Source of the DNA: Rubripirellula obstinata
GTDB taxonomy: Bacteria > Planctomycetota > Planctomycetia > Pirellulales > Pirellulaceae
Direction: 5' to 3'
DNA length: 44,065 nt
Assembly (NCBI RefSeq): GCF_001642955.1
Contig: NZ_LWSK01000043.1
Span: 1 to 44,065 of the forward strand
The notes under the pieces were generated by a model that made no database searches, was not told where the DNA came from, and worked only from the letters and a program-made list of their open reading frames with translations. The position numbers and the translations under genes were made by a program. Numbering within the stretch: the first letter of the stretch is position 1; each line of letters begins with the position of its first letter. Below, in pieces: positions 17,258 through 27,071 of the stretch.

Positions 17258-19642
17258 ATGAGAGCACAAGTGATTAGAACAATTTTCGGACTTTGCGCGG
17301 CACTGATGTTTGCCGTTAGCGTCCAGGCACAATGTGGTGACTGTGGAGGCTGCGACAGCGGCTCTGCTTGCAGCACCGGCGGCGGAGTCGCATCGGATTG
17401 TGGCGGCGGCAGCGTCGTCATGGGAGATGGAGGTTCATGTGGACCGTCCGTCTCCTACGAAACACGAACGGTTATGCGTTCACAAATGGTGACTGAAACT
17501 CGCCAAGTACCAACCACGACGTACCAACGTCAAACGCAGACTCGCATGAAGAATGTGACGAAGCAAGTTGCACGCGTCGAAACCAAGACAGACACCTACA
17601 CCGTAAATGTTCCTCAAACGCAAACGCGTACAGAAACATACACCGTGCAAGTTGCTGTTCCTTACACCGAGGAAGAAGCCTACACCGTTCAGGTTCCTGT
17701 CACGACTCAAGTCGAACAGTCCTACCAAGTGTCGGTTCCTTACACCGAGCAAGTGACTCAAGAGTACACCGTTCAGGTTCCAAAGACCGAACAGCGTACG
17801 GAAACTTACAGCGTTTCGGTTCCTTACACCGAGCAAGAATCCTACACCGTAACGGTTCCTTACACTGAGCAAGTTGCTCAGGAATACACCGTTCAGGTTC
17901 CTGTTCAAAAGACTCGCGAAGAAACCTACACAGTTACGGTTCCTTACACCGAGCAAGTTGAGCAAAGCTACCAAGTTCAAGTTCCTGTCACCACGACACG
18001 AACCGAAACTTATCAAGTTAGCGTTCCTTATACCGAGCAAGTTGAGCAAAGCTACACGGTACAAGTTCCTGTCACTTCGACTAAGACTGAGACTTATCAA
18101 GTGTCGGTTCCTTACACCGAAACCACGACTCAGAGCTACACCGTTCAGGTTCCTTACACAGAAACGCAAACGCAAACTTACAGCGTTAACGTTCCTTACA
18201 CTGAAACCGTTGAACAACCTTACTCGGTTACCGTTCCTTACACCGAGCAAGTTGCTCAGTCGTACACCGTGAACGTTCCTTACACCGAGCAAGTTGCTCA
18301 AAGCTACCAAGTTCAAGTTCCTGTTCAAGAAACCAAGACTGCTTACCGTACGGTCAGCTCTTGCGTTCCTGTGACCACGATGAAGTCGGTCACCAAGGAC
18401 ATGGGGAGCTACCAATGCCAAGCTGTTCAAAGCGCACCTGCCTGTGGCGGATGCAACGACGGTTGTGGCGGATGTGCACCAGCTTGCCCAACGGTTAGCT
18501 ACAAGAAGGTCTACGTACCGAACTGTGTTACCACTCAAGTTCCTACCACGACCTACAAGCGTCAATCGTCGCAAGTGCCTTACACTTACAACGTGACCAA
18601 GATGACCTGCCAAACGAAAACTCGTATGGTTCCTGTCACCAAGACGCGTACCGAAACTCGTCAACGTATGGTTAACGTTACGAAGTACCGCACCGAGCAA
18701 CGATCGCGTAGCGTTCAAGTTCAAAAGTGCCGTACCGAGCAACGTACTCGTGACTACACCGTGACCAAGTACCGCAGCGAAACTAAGACTCGCGAAGTAC
18801 CTGTCACACGTACTCGCATGGAAACTCGCACCCGCGAAGTTCCTGTGACCACGATGACGACTCAAACCAGAACTCGTATGGTTTCCGTTCAGAAGACTCG
18901 CATGGAAGATCGCACCCGCGAAGTTCCTGTGACGACCATGAACACCGAAACTCGTACTCGTATGGTTTCACAACAACGTACTCGTCAAGAAACTCGTACG
19001 CGTAGCGTTCCTTACACCGAGATGTCAACCGAAACCCGCACCCGCATGGTTTCGCAACAACGTACTCGTCAAGAAGAACGTACTCGCAGCGTTACCAAGT
19101 ACCGCACCGAGCAAAAGACGAAGACCGTTCCTTACACGACCATGGTTTCAGAAACACGCACCCGCACCGTTCCTGTGACCAAGACTCGTATGGAAACACG
19201 CACCCGCATGGTTCCTCAAACCACGATGACCAGCGAAACTCGCACCCGTACGGTCAACAAGACTCGTATGGAATCGCAACAACGAACTCGCAACGTCAAC
19301 TTCACCGTGAACGTTCCTGAGCAACGTACCCGCAGCTACAACGTTACTGTTTATGACACAGTGACCGAGCAAGTTCCGGAAAGCTACTCAGTTTGCGTTC
19401 CTGTGCAGTCGATGAAGACTGTTCAAGTTCAAGTTTGCAAGCAAGTTCCTTCGACGGTCACCGTTCCTGTTTACTCGGCTCCTGCTGTCAGCAGCCCGAT
19501 GATGATGGAATCGGCTCCCATGATGGAATCAGCTCCTAGCTACGACAGTGGCTACAGCGAAGGCGTCATCATGGAATCAGCTCCAGCAATGCAAGCTGCC
19601 CCAATGGCAACCGGCGCTGGCTGCACCTCCTGTGGTGGCTGA
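17258..19642 (+). CDS. Secreted YTV/TRTR-repeat cell-surface protein, 794 aa
   Basis: A signal peptide (residues 1-24, ending SVQA) is followed by Cys/Gly-rich sequence (QCGDCGGCDSGSAC). Residues about 100-365 are tandem units such as VPYTEQVAQSYTVQVP, repeated well over a dozen times with small variations. A second Cys/Gly cluster (CGGCNDGCGGCAPAC) precedes about 230 residues of TRTRMV/TKTRMETRTR repeats. The C-terminus has Met/Ser/Ala repeats and GCTSCGG. It resembles the so-called YTV-repeat proteins that I recall from planctomycete cell-wall fractions. A structural, crosslinked envelope component is likely. Codon use is strongly biased (CCT, GTT, CGT), which fits high expression. Start chosen by GGAGG at 17244. 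Confidence 0.85.
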   Translation: MRAQVIRTIFGLCAALMFAVSVQAQCGDCGGCDSGSACSTGGGVASDCGGGSVVMGDGGSCGPSVSYETRTVMRSQMVTETRQVPTTTYQRQTQTRMKNVTKQVARVETKTDTYTVNVPQTQTRTETYTVQVAVPYTEEEAYTVQVPVTTQVEQSYQVSVPYTEQVTQEYTVQVPKTEQRTETYSVSVPYTEQESYTVTVPYTEQVAQEYTVQVPVQKTREETYTVTVPYTEQVEQSYQVQVPVTTTRTETYQVSVPYTEQVEQSYTVQVPVTSTKTETYQVSVPYTETTTQSYTVQVPYTETQTQTYSVNVPYTETVEQPYSVTVPYTEQVAQSYTVNVPYTEQVAQSYQVQVPVQETKTAYRTVSSCVPVTTMKSVTKDMGSYQCQAVQSAPACGGCNDGCGGCAPACPTVSYKKVYVPNCVTTQVPTTTYKRQSSQVPYTYNVTKMTCQTKTRMVPVTKTRTETRQRMVNVTKYRTEQRSRSVQVQKCRTEQRTRDYTVTKYRSETKTREVPVTRTRMETRTREVPVTTMTTQTRTRMVSVQKTRMEDRTREVPVTTMNTETRTRMVSQQRTRQETRTRSVPYTEMSTETRTRMVSQQRTRQEERTRSVTKYRTEQKTKTVPYTTMVSETRTRTVPVTKTRMETRTRMVPQTTMTSETRTRTVNKTRMESQQRTRNVNFTVNVPEQRTRSYNVTVYDTVTEQVPESYSVCVPVQSMKTVQVQVCKQVPSTVTVPVYSAPAVSSPMMMESAPMMESAPSYDSGYSEGVIMESAPAMQAAPMATGAGCTSCGG

Positions 19643-19710
19643 GCTCCAGTTTCTGGAAGTGAACCATTGTAATAGTGCCTGCTGACCCAGCGGCACTCAC
19701 GCAAAGTGAA

Positions 19711-19744
19711 AGCCTCGAAGACTTCGGTCTTCGGGGCTTTTTTT
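19711..19744 (+). terminator. Rho-independent terminator with TTCG loop
   Basis: AGCCTCGAAGAC, loop TTCG, GTCTTCGGGGCT, then seven T. It sits about 70 bases past the stop of the YTV-repeat gene. Confidence 0.92.
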
Positions 19745-19782
19745 GTTATGTTGTGCCTCAATGTTTGCTTTAACACTGAATA

Positions 19783-20598
19783 ATGCCACAAACGATCGAA
19801 CAACGAATCATGCAACACGTTGACGTCAAAATTCATCAGAACGTGGCAACGATCCTGATGGATCGCCCCGATTCCCGAAACTCGCTGAACCCAACGTTGA
19901 TCGAAGACTTGATGACCGCGTTTTCAGATGTGCATCAAGAAAAGGGCGTCACAGCAGTTGTTCTTTCGGGTGCCGGAAATGATTTCTGTGCCGGCTTAGA
20001 TTTGGGCGTGATGCAGGAAATTGCGTCGATGCCACCCGGCGATGCAGCACCGGAATGGTTCAACGCTTGGAATCAACTGACTCGTCTGATCGAACAGATG
20101 CTTCGTTTCCCCAAGCCTGTCATCGCTGCGGTTGATGGATCCGCACTGGGCGCAGGCCTATCACTTGCCTTGGCCGCCGATATCATCGTGGCGTCTGAAT
20201 CGGCGGCCTTTGGCAGTGTCGCGGTACGGCGTGGGTTGGTCGGCGCGACGACGACAGCGTTGTTAGCGTTTCGATTCGGTTCGGCATTGGCTGCAAGAAT
20301 GTCGTTGACCGGGCAACCGATCGACGCGGCCGAAGCTTGTCGGCTTGGCATCTGCGACAAGCCAGTCGAATCGTCCCAGGTTTGGGTAACGGCCGTTGAT
20401 TGGGCGAATCGATGCAGCCAAGCGCCGCGTGAAGCGATCCAAGCTACCAAAAAAGTGCTCAACGAAGACATCGGTGAATCGCTTTTGACGCAGCTTAATG
20501 CGGGTGCCGCGACCGGGGCGAGTGTTTGCACCACTGACGCGGCCGCAGAAGGAATCAAAGCGTTTTGCGAAAAGCGTCCGCCCGATTGGTCTTCTTAG
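19783..20598 (+). CDS. Enoyl-CoA hydratase/isomerase (crotonase) family protein
   Basis: A 271-residue crotonase-fold protein with the acyl-CoA oxyanion segments NDFCAGLDLGVM and GSALGAGLSLALAADI, and the conserved RPDSRNSLNP near the N-terminus. The second catalytic Glu position is not the canonical one (FGSVAVRRGLVGATTT), so it may not be a true hydratase and could be an isomerase or hydrolase-type member. ATG 19783 lacks a strong SD; an internal ATG at 19810 is a possible start. It lies alone after a terminator. Substrate unknown. Confidence 0.85.
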   Translation: MPQTIEQRIMQHVDVKIHQNVATILMDRPDSRNSLNPTLIEDLMTAFSDVHQEKGVTAVVLSGAGNDFCAGLDLGVMQEIASMPPGDAAPEWFNAWNQLTRLIEQMLRFPKPVIAAVDGSALGAGLSLALAADIIVASESAAFGSVAVRRGLVGATTTALLAFRFGSALAARMSLTGQPIDAAEACRLGICDKPVESSQVWVTAVDWANRCSQAPREAIQATKKVLNEDIGESLLTQLNAGAATGASVCTTDAAAEGIKAFCEKRPPDWSS

Positions 20599-20636
20599 GA
20601 ATTGCCCCGAACTGCCTTCATGAGATTAAATCCCAA

Positions 20637-20702
20637 CCCGAAAGCGTAAGCGAGGGACCTTGTTTGACGTGTAAATCCCTCACTTACGCTAACGCTTTCG
20701 GG
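20637..20702. repeat. Inverted repeat CCCGAAAGCGTAAGCGAGGGA type
   Basis: The left arm at 20637-20657 pairs with the right arm at 20676-20702 apart from a six-base insertion (TTAGCG unit duplicated in the right arm). It lies between the crotonase and DUF389 genes. Confidence 0.7.
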
Positions 20703-20764
20703 TTAGGAAATCGGGAAGTTGTTTCGGGACAGTTCCCTAACCTTCGTTGCCAGGACATTTTCTA

Positions 20765-22213
20765 GTGAATCTATTTTTTGCTGTCTGTTCGCAAACCGAA
20801 CTCAATCAAGGTCTGCCTTGGATTGAGCGGTTTTGCGAATCGATGTCCGCATCGGCGACGCTGGTTATCGTGGGATCCGATCGCAAAACGCTAGCCGCTT
20901 ATGCGAAAGATTTTGCTGCGAAACACGACTTCGTCATCGCCACCGCAACAGTCGATTCCGATGTCGATGCGCTGATTGGGCATGTCCGAACAAACGATGC
21001 CGACTTACTTGTTCTGTGCTCAGATCACGACGACGATGCGTTTCAAAAGTCCATCTTTCACAAATCACCCACACCAACGGTTTGGATCAACAGCCAAGGT
21101 GATCCTCCCACAGATCCGTCGCATGTTTTCAGTTTAGGTCCGTCCAACAAACCGGCCACAGATTCAATTTGCAGGCAGTTGCTCGGACTCGAAACCGGAA
21201 TCGAACTCCTTGGTTCTCACGAACTTGATTCAGAAGAGGGTAGCTCGAAATCGCTGAACTCGAAATCACTGACAGAGCGGGTTCTGTCAGCCCAACAAAG
21301 TCGCTGTGAATCCGGTGATCTGATCATTGTTGACTGTGTTCGCAATGGGAACCAGCGAGAACGAGAGCTCGGAATGGCGTTGTTTGCAGGGACGACATCG
21401 GCTTCGGTGTTGTTGCACCAACATGGTGAAACTGCAATCGACAATTGGGCCAGTCGCATTCGTGACCTAGCGGCAAAAGTAGCCGAGCCCATGGATCGCG
21501 AGCAACGAATTGAATTGGCGCAGTCGCTAACGGAAGGGTCGCAGCCGAACCTGGAATTCCTTGGTTTGATCAGTGCATCGTCAATGCTGGCAGCGTTTGG
21601 TTTGTTGCAAGATTCGGCGGCGGTGGTCATCGGCGCGATGCTGATCGCGCCACTCATGACTCCAATCCTGGGAGCCGGTTTGGGATTAGCACACGGGAAT
21701 CGGCCGTTGTTCAAGTCTTCCCTGGTGACAATTGGATTGGGATTCTTAAGTGCGTTGGCTGCCAGCTTTTTGTTTGGTCTGTTGGTGCGATTTACCCAAG
21801 GGATTTCCAGCACTGGTGAAATGTGGGCAAGGTGCAATCCAACGATACTCGATTTTTGCGTTGGACTTGTCGGCGGGATCGCGGCGTCTTACGCAAGAAC
21901 CCGCCGACATTTATCGTCAGCACTGGCGGGTGCTGCGATCGCCGCGGCTCTCGTTCCGCCAATATCGACCGCAGGTTTGCAGCTAGCATTCGGAATGACG
22001 CAGTCGGGCGATCGAGGAAATCCGATCATTGGTCCGCTGTTGTTGGTATCCATCAACGTTCTAACCATCATGGTCGGTTCGTCGTTTGTGCTGTACTTGC
22101 GAGGTCTGCGAAGCGATCGATCAACGATTCAAACGGACCGATGGGGCCTGCGAATGTTTGTAGGCCTGATTATTCTGGCCTGCCTTGTTATGGCCGGTTT
22201 ACTGAATCGCTAA
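20765..22213 (+). CDS. DUF389 membrane protein with UspA-like N-terminal half, 482 aa
   Basis: The first ~240 residues are soluble alpha/beta sequence with VIVGSDRK and DLLVLCSDHDDD, resembling universal stress domains. The C-terminal half is a DUF389 membrane domain with about six hydrophobic segments. It opens with NLEFLGLISASSMLAAFGLL and contains VIGAMLIAPLMTPILGAGLG, the diagnostic DUF389 sequence. GTG 20765 has AGGA about 9 bases before it. The family's function is not established; transport has been proposed. No clear operon partner. Confidence 0.85.
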   Translation: MNLFFAVCSQTELNQGLPWIERFCESMSASATLVIVGSDRKTLAAYAKDFAAKHDFVIATATVDSDVDALIGHVRTNDADLLVLCSDHDDDAFQKSIFHKSPTPTVWINSQGDPPTDPSHVFSLGPSNKPATDSICRQLLGLETGIELLGSHELDSEEGSSKSLNSKSLTERVLSAQQSRCESGDLIIVDCVRNGNQRERELGMALFAGTTSASVLLHQHGETAIDNWASRIRDLAAKVAEPMDREQRIELAQSLTEGSQPNLEFLGLISASSMLAAFGLLQDSAAVVIGAMLIAPLMTPILGAGLGLAHGNRPLFKSSLVTIGLGFLSALAASFLFGLLVRFTQGISSTGEMWARCNPTILDFCVGLVGGIAASYARTRRHLSSALAGAAIAAALVPPISTAGLQLAFGMTQSGDRGNPIIGPLLLVSINVLTIMVGSSFVLYLRGLRSDRSTIQTDRWGLRMFVGLIILACLVMAGLLNR

Positions 22214-22440
22214 AGTCTTGACGATGCTCGGTAAACGCCATTAAGGAAGGCTATCAAGGAAGGTCGGAACAACAACTGACGCAATGGATCTTGCCAAAGA
22301 TCTCTCCTTGCTGGAATCTTTAGCAGACACGCCCGACAAAACTGCAAAGTGAAAATCCTTGATCTGGAAAAAGTTCAAATAACCGAACCAATCCCGCTAC
22401 AATCTCCGATACCAAGTTAATCCAACTTGCGCTCAGTTGC

Positions 22441-22604
22441 GTAGCCCAACGCCGTGAAGAGTTTTGGTCCCGGAAAACACGGATTAGTTCGTTTAGCCGC
22501 GTGGGCATCGCCCCGCGCGTCGTGCTGACCTCGAACGCGCGGGGCGATGCCCACGCGGTTAAACAATTTAGAAACCCTTCACGGCGTTGGGCATCGCCCG
22601 GGAC
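22441..22604. repeat. Family B palindromic repeat, full copy
   Basis: A 23-bp perfect inverted repeat, CCGCGTGGGCATCGCCCCGCGCG at 22497-22519 against 22536-22558, is flanked on both sides by CTTCACGGCGTTGGGCATCGC-type sequence (left one reversed). Same units as at 1-104 and 43443-43772. It lies just upstream of the deacetylase gene. Confidence 0.85.
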
Positions 22605-22626
22605 CAGTTACTTCGGAACATCACAC

Positions 22627-23364
22627 ATGCCAATGATTCACACTTGTTCGCCGAGCGATCTACCCGCTACCGATCCGCTGGACATGTTGGTCGTTGCACC
22701 TCACCCTGACGATGCGGAATTGGCGTTGGGTGGGACGATTGCCAAGATGGTTGACGAAGGAATGCGGGTCGGCATTCTGGATTTGACGACAGGAGAACCA
22801 ACGCCACACGGTAGCGAATCGTTGCGCCGCGAGGAAACGATCGCGGCCACTGAAATCCTGAAGGTCACGTGGCGTGGCAACGCCGGGTTGGTTAATCGCA
22901 AACTGGAGGCGACGCTGCAGGCTCGTGAATTGGTCGCGAGTTATTTCCGAATGCTACGTCCGCGATGGATTTTTGCGCCCTACTGGAACGATGCTCATCC
23001 GGATCATGTTGCCGCGACTGACTTGATTGAAGCGGCCAGGTTCTGGTCAAAGCTAAGCAAGACCGATATGCCAGGCGATCGCTTTCACCCCGAACGAGTC
23101 TACTACTATTTTTGCATTCACTTGCGGTTGGCGATTGAACCAGACCTGATTGTTGACATCAGCGATCATTGGGAAAGGAAACGACGCGGCATCGAAGCCT
23201 ATCAAAGCCAGTTCATTGCCGGACGACCCACCGAGCCGCCGACACTGATCGAGCGACTCGAATCCGACGCCGCTCATTGGGGAAATTTGATTGCCCGCCG
23301 ATACGGCGAACCCATCGCAACCAAGGAACCGTTGGCGATCCGTTCGTTAAGAGATCTGATTTAG
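22627..23364 (+). CDS. bshB1: PIG-L/LmbE-family deacetylase, BshB1-like
   Basis: A 245-residue PIG-L superfamily zinc deacetylase. The metal motif is PHPDDAELALGG (HPDD), with a later ligand in DAHPDHVAATDLIEAA. The AELALGGTIAK form and the EPTPHGSESLRREE segment are typical of BshB1, which deacetylates N-acetylglucosaminyl-malate in bacillithiol synthesis. I name it from that pattern. ATG 22627 is chosen because upstream frame belongs to the repeat. No other bacillithiol genes lie in the window. Confidence 0.78.
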   Translation: MPMIHTCSPSDLPATDPLDMLVVAPHPDDAELALGGTIAKMVDEGMRVGILDLTTGEPTPHGSESLRREETIAATEILKVTWRGNAGLVNRKLEATLQARELVASYFRMLRPRWIFAPYWNDAHPDHVAATDLIEAARFWSKLSKTDMPGDRFHPERVYYYFCIHLRLAIEPDLIVDISDHWERKRRGIEAYQSQFIAGRPTEPPTLIERLESDAAHWGNLIARRYGEPIATKEPLAIRSLRDLI

Positions 23365-23372
23365 AAGTGACC

Positions 23373-23407
23373 GTAGGCCGTGTTGAGCAAAGCGAAACAC
23401 GGCCTAC
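23373..23407. terminator. Stem-loop GTAGGCCGTGTT / AACACGGCCTAC between convergent genes
   Basis: A 12-bp perfect stem with arms 23373-23384 and 23396-23407, placed between the ends of the deacetylase and the 23413-23718 gene. Likely bidirectional terminator or short member of the GTAGGCCGT palindrome family. Confidence 0.6.
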
Positions 23408-23412
23408 ATCGG

Positions 23413-23718
23413 TTACGCTTCCAAATCTAAGTGACCGTCGTGGTTCGAGCTTGCTTCTTGCTCCTCCGGTGACTCACCCTGTTTTTGTTCTTCGCCACTT
23501 CGTTCAAACACATCTAAAATCTGACGGCCGTTCGCGTCACGATCGCCTGTTTGCTCACCTGCTTCGAGCGAATTATCGCCGTCTGCTTTTCCGCCAGGCG
23601 ATGTTGCTGCGGATTGTCTTGCGGAAGCCTGTGCGGCTTGGTTATCGCTTTCACCGCCTTTGGCTGCGGCGCGAGACGTGCCGGCCACCGATGCGGCAGC
23701 GGCTGGATTGATGTTCAT
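23413..23718 (-). CDS. Small disordered hypothetical protein, 101 aa
   Basis: ATG 23718 with AGGAGAG 8 bases upstream, a strong SD, supports that it is real. The sequence is rich in Ala, Ser, Gly, Glu and Gln with no hydrophobic core and no signal peptide, and ends SSNHDGHLDLEA. The first residues (MNINPAAAASVAGTSRA) may form a short helix. It lies 30 bases after the AsmA-like gene stop, on the same strand, so it may be its distal operon partner. Function unknown. Confidence 0.65.
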   Translation of the reverse strand: MNINPAAAASVAGTSRAAAKGGESDNQAAQASARQSAATSPGGKADGDNSLEAGEQTGDRDANGRQILDVFERSGEEQKQGESPEEQEASSNHDGHLDLEA

Positions 23719-23748
23719 CGGTTTCTCTCCTGCGAAATGGAAACTTCT

Positions 23749-26700
23749 CTAACGCCGTAACCTCGGTTCGGATGTCGCCCCTGCGGAACGGACTTGTGAC
23801 GGATCTGATTCACGATTCATTCCTGGGAACCAACGGCCCAGTGTCTGGCTGACCCCGTCCAACGCGCGTCGTTCCACATGCGGATTGGAAATGGGGCCGT
23901 TGACGTCAATCGTCCAAAGTGTGTAGCGACGGCTTTTCAGCGGTCGAAAGACTTGGGTGAAACTGTTCTTCGGACTCACTCGAGTATTGAAGGTCAAATC
24001 CAATTCGTTTCTTCGATCCAGGGTTCCACCGCCCTGCAATGAAACCAGGTCGCCCCAGAGTTGCATGTCACTGAAGGTCAGCGAATCACCGAATAACGTA
24101 AATTCAACCTGACCGTCAGTGAACGCGTAATCTTCTGACGCACTGATGCGAAGAAGATTGAGCACTTGAACCAAGAACGGCAGCTTATAGAGATTGGCAC
24201 CACTCACTTCGGCTGCGCCAGTGCCCTTCAATAGATCCGTGGTGCTAAGGTTGCCTTGAAGTTGAATTTGTCCGCCAAACGTTCCCGTCATTTCTTGATC
24301 CGAGTGCCCAAATTCGGCCAACAGGGTTGGCATCTGACCATCCGACATCGCTAGTTGCACGTCGAAGTTTCCGGAGGAAAAAACCAAGTCACCATCAAGA
24401 TCGATCGCCCCGCCAAACATATTGCCTCGGATTGTTTGGCGGCTCGCTTGTTCTCCTAATGTCAGGCGATCGTCCACGATCGAAAACGGTCCTCGAACGC
24501 CGGTGATCTGCAGGTCATAGGCGTGCATCGAATCCAACTTAACCTGTCCATCGGCTCGCAGCGTTGTTTCGTCTCGATGTCCCTTGACCAAGACTTCGCC
24601 ACGCAAAGAATGCACCGGTCCAACGTCTCCGATTCGGTTGCCTTCCAATTGAAGCGCAAGATCCCAATCGACATCGGTGGTTGGGACATATTCAGACGGC
24701 AGAGCGATTTGAGTGTTGCCACGAATACTGACCGGACCGCGAAGCTGCAACCGTCGCATGGCCTCTCGCATTTCACCAGGCAGCGACGCAATCAATTCAG
24801 CGTCGGGATGCAGCCGGCTGCCACCATGTAAATCCAACGACAATACCCAGCGACCATCGGGGCCTTCGATACAACTGCCATCGGCGAACATCCTTGATGC
24901 ATCGTGGCTGCCGCGAATCGACTGAATCATCACTTGGGAACCATCAAAGTGAACCGAGCCTTCGGTCAAATCGATGCGGTAGGGAATCGACGGGGGCTTC
25001 AGGCTTAAGACTCGATTGGTCACTTGCCCATGGCCGAGTTGATGAGCTTTTACATCAAGCCCTAGCGGAGTTTTCGGATCTTGCTTGATGACCAAGACAT
25101 CCAGCTTGTCTAAAACTCCACTTGGCGAAAGCGTATCCCAAACTTGACGTGTTTGAGCCGGCAACGACTGACGAAGCGACTCATCCATCGGAACACCGGC
25201 CGCTTGAAACCGAAGTGCAAGTTGCGGTGCAGGCTGTAGTGCAGAGGTGTTTTGTGAGTTTGCAAGGCTTGGCAATCGGTATTCGCCGCTGCATTGAATC
25301 ACACCTGCATTGGCATTGGTCGCACGAAAACCTTTTAACCGCACCAGATCATCTTTGACTTCGATCGTGCCAGCAACGTTGTACAGTGGGTACGCGAATT
25401 TTTCGTAGGTCAAGCGTCCGTCAACGACTCGCAGATCGATCTGGCGTGATTTAACGTTGTTCGCATCGGTGGCAAACGTTGCGCTGGCCAGCCGTATGCT
25501 ACCCGAGGGATTCAAGCTTCGTACAAACTGCTCCATCGCCCCGGCGGATGTGCTGCCCAATGGCGACAAAGATCGCAGCAATGTTCGATCGATCGGTACT
25601 GGTCCGTCGGTTGCAATCGCAAACGATTTTTCGTGTGTCAAATCTGGACGAATGGGCATCCGAAACAGACATTGCATTTGGTTGCCCGCGATCCGGCCGC
25701 TCAAGTCATCCGTGATCAAGAATCCATGCGTCACCTTGATGCGTCCAACCAATTGCTCGATCGGATAGGGAAACTTTTCGTAACGAACATCGACGCCTTT
25801 GCAAATCAGTTCACCTTCCGTTCTCCATTTCGCTTGACGACAAGTGACGTCGGCATCAATGTCGATGCGGCCGATCGGCTGAATCTTTTCCCAGCCTTCG
25901 CGAAGCTTTGCCGGAAGTGCTTTGGCAATGCGATCGTTCAACATCAAGCCAACCGTTTCCACTTTCAAGTCCACGTCACATGGAAAGCGATATCCAGCAG
26001 TCTTGCCTCTGATTCGCACGACGGCATCACCAAGTTTTGCTTGAGAAGCTTCGATGGTCATGCCACCTGGATCGCAAACAATTTTGCCGCTTAGTCCAGT
26101 GATGGGATACGGGATCGATGGGTGACTGAATTGACCATCGTGAACATTGGTGGTCATGCGGAAATTTACATGCCCACTAGGGTCTTGGAACACGGCCAAC
26201 CCAACGTCACCCACGCATCGTAACATCCGCGCGTCACGAATTTTGTTGGCCCATGGCGTTGGTAGTCGATCGAAGAGGCCGCGATCGAAACGTCCGCCCG
26301 ATGCCATCACGCGGAAATCGGTTGCCCCGTTTTTCGTGGAGATTTTGGCAGTAATTTGATTTGCGAATTCAGCAGAACCACGGAGCGTGATCTCTTTGTT
26401 GCAGTTTCCATCGACGCTTGTGCGATTGATGATCACAACATCGCTAAGCTCTGCCTTGATCGGGCGCTGGTCTGGGGCGCCGTGCAACTGAATCGTGACA
26501 TCACGCAGATCCATCCGCGGCGCTGCTGGGCCCAAAACGGGCAACGGCATTAACGATTCAAGCGAGACTTTGCCGTTTGGCTTGATCCATGCTTCGGCAT
26601 GAACACCTTCCAAAACAACTCGCTCAGTTTGAATCGGATTTTGTTTTGTCTTCAAACGCTCGGCATTGAACGATCCCATGACCGTCAACCGATCAATACG

Positions 26701-26991
26701 AACCAGTGGGCGACGTCCCGATCCGACGACACCTGCTTTTTGCTCGATCAACAGCCCTTCCAATACCAAACCACGGGCCGGATCAAAATTGCCTCGGCGG
26801 ATCGAAACATGGTGGTCGGAATAGTGCAGTTGCAATTGGGCGAGCACGTTCCGGCGAACGGTTTCACCGATCGTTTGAGGCGCAAGCGAACGAATGACGA
26901 ACAGGATGGAAACCACGATTAGCGCAGCAAAAACCACACGAGACGTACGGCTCGTCTTTCGTGATGGGGCGGCTTCCGATTTCGCTTTCAA
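23749..26991 (-). CDS. AsmA/TamB-like large envelope protein, 1080 aa
   Basis: A single N-terminal membrane helix (about 19-36, VVFAALIVVSILFVIRSLAP) anchors a long periplasmic region of repeated beta-strand units typical of AsmA-like proteins. Recurrent patterns like the segments near VDLKVETVGLML, LTYEKFAYPLYNVAG and DVRYEKFPYPIEQLVG appear. The C-terminal ~200 residues (LQGNLSTTDLLKGTGAAEVSGANLYKL style) match the AsmA-like C-terminal domain. Such proteins bridge membranes and move phospholipid or affect envelope assembly. The start is TTG 26991. The last residues are Ser/Arg-rich. The gene follows the membrane protein gene by 80 bases. Confidence 0.82.
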   Translation of the reverse strand: MKAKSEAAPSRKTSRTSRVVFAALIVVSILFVIRSLAPQTIGETVRRNVLAQLQLHYSDHHVSIRRGNFDPARGLVLEGLLIEQKAGVVGSGRRPLVRIDRLTVMGSFNAERLKTKQNPIQTERVVLEGVHAEAWIKPNGKVSLESLMPLPVLGPAAPRMDLRDVTIQLHGAPDQRPIKAELSDVVIINRTSVDGNCNKEITLRGSAEFANQITAKISTKNGATDFRVMASGGRFDRGLFDRLPTPWANKIRDARMLRCVGDVGLAVFQDPSGHVNFRMTTNVHDGQFSHPSIPYPITGLSGKIVCDPGGMTIEASQAKLGDAVVRIRGKTAGYRFPCDVDLKVETVGLMLNDRIAKALPAKLREGWEKIQPIGRIDIDADVTCRQAKWRTEGELICKGVDVRYEKFPYPIEQLVGRIKVTHGFLITDDLSGRIAGNQMQCLFRMPIRPDLTHEKSFAIATDGPVPIDRTLLRSLSPLGSTSAGAMEQFVRSLNPSGSIRLASATFATDANNVKSRQIDLRVVDGRLTYEKFAYPLYNVAGTIEVKDDLVRLKGFRATNANAGVIQCSGEYRLPSLANSQNTSALQPAPQLALRFQAAGVPMDESLRQSLPAQTRQVWDTLSPSGVLDKLDVLVIKQDPKTPLGLDVKAHQLGHGQVTNRVLSLKPPSIPYRIDLTEGSVHFDGSQVMIQSIRGSHDASRMFADGSCIEGPDGRWVLSLDLHGGSRLHPDAELIASLPGEMREAMRRLQLRGPVSIRGNTQIALPSEYVPTTDVDWDLALQLEGNRIGDVGPVHSLRGEVLVKGHRDETTLRADGQVKLDSMHAYDLQITGVRGPFSIVDDRLTLGEQASRQTIRGNMFGGAIDLDGDLVFSSGNFDVQLAMSDGQMPTLLAEFGHSDQEMTGTFGGQIQLQGNLSTTDLLKGTGAAEVSGANLYKLPFLVQVLNLLRISASEDYAFTDGQVEFTLFGDSLTFSDMQLWGDLVSLQGGGTLDRRNELDLTFNTRVSPKNSFTQVFRPLKSRRYTLWTIDVNGPISNPHVERRALDGVSQTLGRWFPGMNRESDPSQVRSAGATSEPRLRR

Positions 26992-27071
26992 TCCACGCCT
27001 TCCGTTGCGCGCGATTCTGACGCGGAAATCACGTCAAATCCAGCTCGAAGAGTACCTTTCAGCGGCGTTCG

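Noticed and set aside
17480-18865. Long 461-residue open frame on the minus strand inside the YTV-repeat gene
   Set aside because: It is the antisense of tandem repeats (H/R/L/N-rich product), with no start signal and no domain. It arises from the biased repeat codons.
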